DNA from: Syntrophomonadaceae bacterium
Lineage (GTDB): Bacteria > Bacillota_D > Dethiobacteria > DTU022 > UBA8154
Direction of reading: 5' to 3'
Length of the DNA: 5,606 nt
Assembly: GCA_007120815.1 (NCBI GenBank)
Contig: SKMY01000107.1
Coordinates: 1 to 5,606 of the forward strand
Numbering within the stretch: the first letter of the stretch is position 1; each line of letters starts with the position of its first letter. Below are positions 1-4,504 of this stretch, one piece after another. The translations under genes were made by a program, and so were the position numbers. Under the pieces are notes generated by a model. The model was given only the letters and a program-made list of their open reading frames with translations. It ran no database searches and was not told the origin of the DNA.

Positions 1-2
1 CC

Positions 3-629
3 AGTGGAGACGTTGCATTAAAAATGGCCAACCTGGTGTTGGACACGGTTGAACAGTATGGCTGCCGGCGGGTGTATACATCAGGCGCCTGTGTGTCTGC
101 CGTGCATCATGAGACCAAACCGCGTGTGGTCGCTGTCTGCAGTTCCGAGGCGTTAATTAAAGAACTGAGAACCTATCCAAACCTGGTCTTAATGAGTGAG
201 GTGAGTGAAGGTAGTGGCGACGGTGTAATTACAGGTTTGAACGGTTTGCTGTTGGCCGCCGCAAAAAAACGCGGGATGGAAGCGGTTTGTTTAATGGGTG
301 AAATTCCTGACTGGTTGTCTCGGACGCCTTTTCCTTATCCAAAAGCAGCAAAATCAGTCATGGAAGTTTTTTCCTCTATTTTGGGAATTGAAACCAATTA
401 CACATTCCTTAATCGGCAGGCCGAAGAAGTCGACATCATTGTAAATGGCTTGTACCAGCAGTTTCCTCAGGATGTAAAAGAGCTTTATGATCAAAGGCGG
501 TCTTTGAGCCAGCCAGATCCGATTAGCCGGGAAGAGGCAGATTGGATGAAAGAACACCTGGATGACTTTTTAAAATCCCTGGCCGAACAGCAGGATGGGG
601 GAAACGATGATGACGAAAGACCGGTTTAA
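3..629 (+). CDS. PAC2-family protein, 5'-truncated by the window edge
   Basis: The reading frame is open from position 3 through the first visible ATG at 24 to TAA at 627-629, so this is the C-terminal two thirds of a gene that begins outside the window. PAC2-family character shows in the VLD..EQYGCRRVYTSGA segment right after the ATG, the core-strand VVAVCSSEAL segment, a GLNGLLLAAAKKRGMEAVCLMGEIP stretch split by short turns, and a PYPKAA..VMEVFSSILGI helix. It aligns end to end with the downstream gene. There the VLD motif sits near residue 104, so about 95-100 residues are probably missing here and the full protein should be near 300 residues. The tail is acidic (GGNDDDERPV). The family is named for proteasome assembly chaperones, but many bacterial members occur without a 20S proteasome and have no assigned role. 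It is predicted to be cytoplasmic. Its 3' end overlaps the next gene in another frame, which points to translational coupling. Confidence 0.85.
   Translation, partial: SGDVALKMANLVLDTVEQYGCRRVYTSGACVSAVHHETKPRVVAVCSSEALIKELRTYPNLVLMSEVSEGSGDGVITGLNGLLLAAAKKRGMEAVCLMGEIPDWLSRTPFPYPKAAKSVMEVFSSILGIETNYTFLNRQAEEVDIIVNGLYQQFPQDVKELYDQRRSLSQPDPISREEADWMKEHLDDFLKSLAEQQDGGNDDDERPV
597..602 (+). promoter_or_regulatory. SD site (GGGGGA) for the second PAC2 gene
   Basis: A GGGGGA run lies 4 nt before ATG 607 and 7 nt before ATG 610, inside the coding sequence of the upstream gene. It argues against the longer start at 595, because the SD would then lie inside the coding sequence. Confidence 0.6.
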
Positions 630-1428
630 TATCCATCATAACCCAAAACTTCAGAACGCATCGCTGTTAATCGGGTGGCGTAGTGCGGACCTGGGAAAAG
701 TAAGCCTTCACGTATTGGAACGCCTGGTAGAAGGGTTGGGATGTATACCCGTCGCTGACCTGGATCCCCTTGATTTTTTTCATTTTGACGGTGCAGAATT
801 TCAAGGCAACCTGGTCCTGGTTCCAGAGTCCCGATTTTGGGCCAGCGAAAAACACAACCTGCTATTATTCATCAGTGATGAACCCGCGCAGCGGCAGCAC
901 CTTTTTTTAACAAGCGTGCTGGATTTTGCCTCCCAACAGCTTAAGGTGAAGAGGGTATACACAGTGAGCGGCGTGCCTTCCATGATAACCCACATACAGT
1001 CCCGCAAGATTTTGGCCGTTTATAACCGTGAAAGCTTGAGGGATGAATTAAGCAGCTATGAAGACATAGAATATATGGATTGGGAAGGTCCCCCGGGTAT
1101 GAGCAGTTACCTGCTTTGGGCCGCTGGACGACAAGATATTGATGGAATAAGCCTTTTGCCCGAGGTACCTTTTTACCTGTCTGCCCTAAAAGATCCCGGA
1201 GCCATTCGAGTCATCTTACAATTCTTAAACCATCGGTTTAACCTGACCTTAGATCTTGATGAACTGGAAGCCAAAGAACGTTCAATGATACATAAGCTGA
1301 CACAATTAAGAGAACAAGACAGCAACATTAACCTTTTGCTGGGAAAAATTGAAGGGGAAGTGTCGTTAAACGAGCAGGAACAAATGACCCTCACCCAGGA
1401 GGTATTTCGATTTTTAAGCAGAAAGTAG
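607..1428 (+). CDS. PAC2-family protein, second of a tandem pair
   Basis: This protein of about 273 residues is a full-length paralogue of the truncated gene before it. Residues 18-213 form the PAC2-like core: LLIGWRSADLGK (20-31), LVLVPESRFW (69-78), LLLFISDEPAQ (85-95), VKRVYTVSG (114-122), ILAVYNRESL (135-144) and LLPEVPFYL (183-191). A charged helical tail (about 216-240) ends in EVFRFLSRK. There is no signal peptide or membrane segment, so it is probably cytoplasmic. Start choice: ATGs lie at 595, 607 and 610. The GGGGGA at 597-602 fits 607 or 610 (4 or 7 nt spacing), whereas 595 has no usable SD, so 607/610 is preferred. The start lies inside the previous gene (about 20 nt overlap, different frame), as expected for coupled partners. 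By analogy with PAC1-PAC2 chaperones the two may form a heteromer, but this is inference and the substrate is unknown. Confidence 0.85.
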   Translation: MMTKDRFNIHHNPKLQNASLLIGWRSADLGKVSLHVLERLVEGLGCIPVADLDPLDFFHFDGAEFQGNLVLVPESRFWASEKHNLLLFISDEPAQRQHLFLTSVLDFASQQLKVKRVYTVSGVPSMITHIQSRKILAVYNRESLRDELSSYEDIEYMDWEGPPGMSSYLLWAAGRQDIDGISLLPEVPFYLSALKDPGAIRVILQFLNHRFNLTLDLDELEAKERSMIHKLTQLREQDSNINLLLGKIEGEVSLNEQEQMTLTQEVFRFLSRK

Positions 1429-1440
1429 ATTCCATAGACC

Positions 1441-1489
1441 AGCCCTTATTTACGCTTGTTACTGCTGAGCGTAAAGCAGATGACGGGCT
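1441..1489 (+). terminator. Nested inverted repeat, probable terminator after the PAC2 pair
   Basis: Two nested arm pairs are visible. The outer pair is AGCCC (1441-1445) with GGGCT (1485-1489). The inner pair is TTTACGCT (1449-1456) with AGCGTAAA (1468-1475), a perfect 8-bp stem with an 11-nt loop. An ATTTTATT tract follows at 1490-1497, which suits termination of rightward transcription. It lies 12 bp after the PAC2 stop and 37 bp beyond the stop of the convergent protease gene. In the leftward direction there is no T-tract after the stem, so it would terminate that transcript less well. The T-tract is interrupted, so this is a moderate call. Confidence 0.5.
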
Positions 1490-1525
1490 ATTTTATTGGG
1501 CTTAATTTCCTAAACAGGCAGGTCG

Positions 1526-2719
1526 TTACCAGGCTTCTTCCAGGGCCAGTTCAATGCGTTCCATTACGGTTGGATGTGTATAAAGGATGGTCCGGATGAA
1601 GGGGTGAGGTTGGACATCGGCCAGGTTGACTTCTGCCAGCTTTTGTTTTAGTGAGATGTGAGTGTACGGTTGGCCGGTGAGGCGAATGGCTTCCCGGTCA
1701 GCCTGAACTTCAAAGTGCCGGGAAACGGTATTTTGAAGGGGAAGTATGACAAACGAAAAAAGGGTTAAAAATAACAGGGTCAAGACGATCGCCCGGAAGT
1801 CTCCTCCCAACAGGTTTTTTTCCCAAAACATGGTATGAAGGAGATAAAACCCAAAGAAAATGGTGATTACCGATAGGGCGATGCCTTTTCCAATATGGTT
1901 AAAGCGCCAGTGAGCCATCTCATGAGCAATGACCGCCAGAGCTTCATCTCGGGAAAACCGGGTTAGCAGCGTGTCAAATACAACGATACGCTTGGTTTTT
2001 CCCAGGCCAGTAAAGTAAGCATTGACCTTGTGGGTTTTGCGACTGGCATCGGCGACCAGCACATCATCGACTTGAATTCCCGCGTCTTCAGCCATGGATA
2101 GAATTGAGGTGCGCATGGCCGGATCATCCAGGGAATTGAATTGATAGAAGAGAGGGTCAACAACAACCGGAAACAAGTAACTTCCCAGGATAATTAAAAA
2201 GGCCCAGACCAGGCCGGCAATCCACCACCAGCTGTTCATAAAGTAGCGCATTAACACGTAAAGACCTGTGAGGGCAGGAACGGTCAATAACAGGGAAATC
2301 GTTCCGCTTTTCAAATAATCCGACAGCCAGCCTGACCACGCCTGGTTGGACAGGCCGAAACGATGTTCCAGGATATACCCCTTGTAGAAATCTATGGGCA
2401 GGTTAACCAGGTTAAGAATGATAAAAAAAGCCGCGATATAACCGGCTGCAGATAATGTAGAAGGTTGGGGTCTGCCTGCAAAGTGTTTCCAGGCCCAAAA
2501 AGCAGCGGTCCCCAGAACGGCCCAGGTTAACAACCGCTGTAAAATAGACAGTATCAGTGTTTTTTGCTGGTACTCTGCTGCCTGGTTAAGGAAAGGCCTG
2601 CTAAAATATTCACGCACATCATCTCCATAAACCTGCTGACTGAAGGTTCCAATGACTAAGGCGGTTGCCAGGATAAAAGCAGCCAGGATTAGAACAGCCC
2701 AAATTTTTGTGGACAACAT
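1526..2719 (-). CDS. M48 family membrane metalloprotease, Ste24/CAAX-endopeptidase type
   Basis: This 397-residue integral membrane zinc protease is close to the usual length of Ste24-type enzymes. The zinc site is HEMAH at residues 266-270 (HEXXH; E267 is the catalytic base), with E337 in FEVQAD as the third ligand and D341 conserved after it. Other family marks are DPLFYQFNSL (188-197), NAYFTGLGKTKRIVVFDTLL (233-252) before the HEXXH helix, and HPTVMER (382-388). About seven membrane segments are predicted, near 7-25, 58-78, 92-110, 141-158, 165-186, 278-298 and 308-328. The start is supported by AAGGTG in the reverse strand 7 nt before the ATG. In eukaryotes Ste24 trims prenylated CAAX proteins. 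Bacterial members more likely act in membrane-protein quality control or peptide processing, and the substrate here is unknown. The gene is convergent with the PAC2 pair and divergent from the DUF368 gene, so it is probably monocistronic. Confidence 0.95.
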   Translation of the reverse strand: MLSTKIWAVLILAAFILATALVIGTFSQQVYGDDVREYFSRPFLNQAAEYQQKTLILSILQRLLTWAVLGTAAFWAWKHFAGRPQPSTLSAAGYIAAFFIILNLVNLPIDFYKGYILEHRFGLSNQAWSGWLSDYLKSGTISLLLTVPALTGLYVLMRYFMNSWWWIAGLVWAFLIILGSYLFPVVVDPLFYQFNSLDDPAMRTSILSMAEDAGIQVDDVLVADASRKTHKVNAYFTGLGKTKRIVVFDTLLTRFSRDEALAVIAHEMAHWRFNHIGKGIALSVITIFFGFYLLHTMFWEKNLLGGDFRAIVLTLLFLTLFSFVILPLQNTVSRHFEVQADREAIRLTGQPYTHISLKQKLAEVNLADVQPHPFIRTILYTHPTVMERIELALEEAW

Positions 2720-2791
2720 AACACATCACCTTCCATGTGAACCTGTGATTACACTTAAGAGCAGTCGCCAATTGCTCATCTATATATTCAT

Positions 2792-2821
2792 ATTATCTGC
2801 TGCCGGTTATCTTTCCTGTAA
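2792..2821 (-). promoter_or_regulatory. Weak candidate promoter for the M48 protease
   Basis: On the reverse strand a TTACAG (complement of 2816-2821) lies 18 nt before GATAAT (complement of 2792-2797), about 70 bp upstream of the protease start. The -10 matches five of six consensus bases. The -35 matches poorly, and the region is AT-rich, so chance similarity is possible. Confidence 0.25.
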
Positions 2822-2836
2822 TTTTTCCTGCAAAAG

Positions 2837-2845
2837 TGATATGAT
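2837..2845 (+). promoter_or_regulatory. Candidate extended -10 promoter for the DUF368-thioesterase unit
   Basis: TGA followed by TATGAT forms an extended -10 element (TGn plus a five-of-six match to TATAAT). No convincing -35 is present at 17 bp, which is tolerated for extended -10 promoters. Transcription would begin near 2852 and give a leader of about 165 nt that contains the whole 2901-2972 palindrome and the duplicated SD. Confidence 0.4.
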
Positions 2846-2900
2846 GTAAAAAGATTTTTACTGCTCACACTTTTCAAAGGGAAGCAGTGGGAAGAAACAG

Positions 2901-2972
2901 CGGGGACACGGTTCTGGCGCTTCCGTAGCGAAGCGGAGGACCGAAAGATGGGAAAGCGACAGAACCGTCCCC
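2901..2972. repeat. REP/MITE-like imperfect palindrome
   Basis: The left arm reads GGGGAC (2902-2907), a 2-nt bulge AC, GGTTCTG (2910-2916), one mismatch, then CGCTT (2918-2922). The right arm reads AAGCG (2954-2958), the mismatch, CAGAACC (2960-2966) and GTCCCC (2967-2972). That is 18 pairs in three blocks around a 31-nt centre. The left half can instead form an inner hairpin CGCTTC/GAAGCG (2918-2923 with 2930-2935). The GGGGAC..GGTTCTG core resembles dispersed palindromes I recall from Clostridia and some other bacteria, often discussed together with Y1/REP-type transposases; that is memory, not a search. No transposase is encoded here, so it would be a non-autonomous copy. It lies in the leader of the DUF368 gene. 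Confidence 0.7.
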
Positions 2973-2984
2973 TGCTTCTACTAT

Positions 2985-3014
2985 TAACTAGGGGAATAAT
3001 AACTAGGGGAATAA
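2985..3014 (+). repeat. Perfect 15-bp tandem duplication carrying the SD
   Basis: TAACTAGGGGAATAA occurs twice with no gap, at 2985-2999 and 3000-3014. Each copy contains AGGGG. The second copy (AGGGG at 3005-3009) is 7 nt before the ATG at 3017 and is the functional SD. The first lies 22 nt from the ATG. The duplication starts 12 bp after the palindrome arm ends. Confidence 0.9.
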
Positions 3015-3016
3015 AA

Positions 3017-3784
3017 ATGCAAAAATGGCTTCAGGGATTGATCCTCGGTTGGATTATCGTACTGCCTGGCATGAGTGGAGGTACGGTATTTATTATTCTG
3101 GGGATATATGATGACTTGATTCGCGATATCGCCCGGTTTAGATTGAAGCCTTACTGGCCCATGCTTTTCGGAACGGTTGTGGGAATTTTTTTAGGCGGTA
3201 CAACGTTTGCCTTGTTGTTAACGGCTCATCGCAATTTAACCGTGGCTTTCTTACTGGGATTTTTGCTGGCCTCTATTAAGGCCGTTATGCTCCACCGCCC
3301 GGCTTTTACTCCGCTAAGGCTGGGGATAGCGCTGGCCGGCTTTGCCGCCGGGTTTTTATTGAGCGGGGATCCGGTGGGGATCATTGAGGCGGGTGAACGT
3401 GTTAATCCCTTTCTTCTTCTTTTGGGAGGCGCGGTTTCCAGTGCGGCCATGTTTATTCCTGGTGTTCCAGGTAGTTCTGTTCTCATTGTCATGGGAATAT
3501 ACGACAGCATTTTATTTTACGTAAAAGATATCATGCTGGTTCCCCTGGCTATATTCGGCACGGGTGCCCTGGCCGGTATTTTTTTGCTGGCCAGGGCTCT
3601 GGAGAAAATATATTTTCGCTACCGGGCTCCAATTTCTTATTTTTTCGCCGGATTAATTGGGGGTTCAGCCCGTGTGTTGTGGCCGACCACCTGGGAAGTG
3701 GCGACGGTTTTTCTATTTGCCCTGGGTTTTTATGTCGTGTGGCGATGGGGTGGTGATGAAGCAAGTCTCAGTGAAGAGATATGA
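3017..3784 (+). CDS. popT: DUF368 / PopT-type polyprenyl-phosphate transporter
   Basis: This 255-residue, very hydrophobic protein is a full-length DUF368 member. The family was recently shown to move undecaprenyl phosphate, the lipid carrier of cell-wall and glycan precursors, back across the cytoplasmic membrane for reuse. The hallmark twofold internal repeat is clear: PGMSGG (17-22) with GIYD (29-32), and PGVPGSS (148-154) with GIYD (160-163), each glycine/proline-rich re-entrant segment preceding a membrane helix. About eight hydrophobic segments span residues 8-243. Start: ATG 3017 has AGGGG 7 nt upstream. An in-frame ATG at 2948 adds 23 residues, but it lies inside the palindrome arm, adds basic non-conserved sequence and reads through both duplicated SD copies, so it was not used. 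The thioesterase gene follows by 59 bp on the same strand, without an intervening terminator. The symbol is assigned by family, not by strain evidence. Confidence 0.93.
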   Translation: MQKWLQGLILGWIIVLPGMSGGTVFIILGIYDDLIRDIARFRLKPYWPMLFGTVVGIFLGGTTFALLLTAHRNLTVAFLLGFLLASIKAVMLHRPAFTPLRLGIALAGFAAGFLLSGDPVGIIEAGERVNPFLLLLGGAVSSAAMFIPGVPGSSVLIVMGIYDSILFYVKDIMLVPLAIFGTGALAGIFLLARALEKIYFRYRAPISYFFAGLIGGSARVLWPTTWEVATVFLFALGFYVVWRWGGDEASLSEEI

Positions 3785-3830
3785 TGGACCGGATAGGACG
3801 TTTGCTATTAAAAAAAGGAACAGCAATAAA

Positions 3831-3835
3831 GGGGG
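3831..3835 (+). promoter_or_regulatory. SD site (GGGGG) deciding the thioesterase start
   Basis: An AAAGGGGG run (G5 at 3831-3835) ends 8 nt before ATG 3844. No comparable site precedes the in-frame ATG at 3781, so the short start is favoured. Confidence 0.65.
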
Positions 3836-3843
3836 ATGAATTG

Positions 3844-4278
3844 ATGAAGAAGAATGTTCAGGGTGATGCTATTTTACATACCAGCCAGGTTCGGGTGCGT
3901 TTCTACGATACTGACCTGTCCTCAACGGTTTTTTTCACCAACCATATTAAGTGGTTTGATAGTGTTGGGATCATTGATTTTTTGCGATCCAGGGGCGTGG
4001 TTTGGGACGAATTACTGGAAAACAGTGTCGATGTCGCCGTGGCTTCCGTATCCTTTGATTATATGGAACCCATTTTCCTGGATGATCTCCTGGATGTGAC
4101 GGTAGAAGGGCTGAAAATCGGCAACAAGAGTATCCGTTTCACGGGAGCGATTTACAAGCAGGATACTGGTGATCTTGTGGGGCGAGGCAGCGTTGTCTAC
4201 GTGTTTGTAGATAAGGACTCCAGAAGGTCTGTCTCCGTTCCAGCCGATATACGCGAGAAGTTGGACCTGGGCCCTTGA
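3844..4278 (+). CDS. 4HBT-family (hotdog fold) acyl-CoA thioesterase
   Basis: This 144-residue hotdog-fold protein belongs to the YbgC/4-hydroxybenzoyl-CoA thioesterase group and is predicted to hydrolyse acyl- or aroyl-CoA thioesters in the cytoplasm. The N-terminal motif VRFYDTDLSSTVFFTNH (residues 18-34) matches the catalytic loop and start of the central helix. D24, second Asp of DTD, aligns with the nucleophile/base Asp17 of the Pseudomonas 4-hydroxybenzoyl-CoA enzyme. The beta strands ASVSFDYMEPIFLDDLLDVTV and VYVFVDKDSRR and the terminal VPADIREKL follow the family pattern. Usual length is 130-145. An in-frame ATG at 3781 overlaps the transporter stop as ATGA and adds 21 residues, but it lacks an SD, whereas 3844 has one. 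The substrate cannot be read from the sequence. The loop SSTVFFTN differs from the common G-x-V-Y/W form. Co-transcription with the transporter is likely. Confidence 0.92.
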   Translation: MKKNVQGDAILHTSQVRVRFYDTDLSSTVFFTNHIKWFDSVGIIDFLRSRGVVWDELLENSVDVAVASVSFDYMEPIFLDDLLDVTVEGLKIGNKSIRFTGAIYKQDTGDLVGRGSVVYVFVDKDSRRSVSVPADIREKLDLGP

Positions 4279-4344
4279 GGGTGTTGAGGGTATATTTAAT
4301 CAACTATTTCATGCTATGCCTCTGGCAAAAACCTTGACCTACAG

Positions 4345-4369
4345 CCCTGATAATTCAGGGGTTTTTTTT
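4345..4369 (+). terminator. Rho-independent terminator of the DUF368-thioesterase unit
   Basis: CCCTGA (4345-4350) pairs with TCAGGG (4355-4360) across a 4-nt loop. One G and eight consecutive Ts (4362-4369) follow. It lies 66 bp after the thioesterase stop, and no other gene intervenes. Confidence 0.9.
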
Positions 4370-4415
4370 ATCCAGAAACATACATCATTAGTGTAAATGT
4401 ACTGTTCTGGAAGGA

Positions 4416-4444
4416 TTATCTTTATTTTTATAGAATATTATAAT
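4416..4444 (+). promoter_or_regulatory. Candidate sigma-A promoter for the RCC1-repeat gene
   Basis: A perfect TATAAT lies at 4439-4444, with TTATCT (4416-4421) 17 bp upstream as a weak -35. Predicted initiation near 4451 leaves a leader of about 54 nt. It follows directly after the terminator of the preceding unit, where a promoter is needed. Confidence 0.55.
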
Positions 4445-4487
4445 GTCTTTCTACCAGACCATGCACAGAGCACACTCTAAAACTAGC

Positions 4488-4494
4488 AGGAGGT
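4488..4494 (+). promoter_or_regulatory. SD site AGGAGGT for the RCC1-repeat gene
   Basis: This near-perfect anti-16S complement lies 10 nt before ATG 4505. The spacing is slightly long. No other ATG in the correct frame lies between them. Confidence 0.8.
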
Positions 4495-4504
4495 ATTCCA
4501 TTCG

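Noticed and set aside
595..597. ATG 595 as start of the second PAC2 gene
   Set aside because: It has no SD at a usable distance, and choosing it places the only good SD (597-602) inside the coding sequence.
2759..2777. Short inverted repeat GAGCA/TGCTC upstream of the protease gene
   Set aside because: A 5-bp stem with a 9-nt loop is expected by chance, and no known operator fits it.
2652..2849. Open reading frame on the + strand across the protease start and the intergenic region
   Set aside because: It is antisense to the signal-anchor region of the M48 gene and runs through the proposed promoter region. It lacks an SD and has no recognisable domain.
3781..3783. ATG 3781 as thioesterase start, overlapping the transporter stop as ATGA
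   Set aside because: It would suit translational coupling, but there is no SD, the extra 21 residues do not resemble the family N-terminus, and ATG 3844 has a strong SD. It is not fully excluded.
3657..3839. Reading frame bridging the transporter and thioesterase genes
   Set aside because: It is an out-of-frame shadow of the conserved DUF368 3' end with low-complexity composition. The gene frames on both sides are clearly conserved.
4381..4401. Inverted repeat TACAT/ATGTA upstream of the RCC1 promoter
   Set aside because: The arms are only 5 bp and AT-rich. It might be an operator, but nothing in the sequence supports it.
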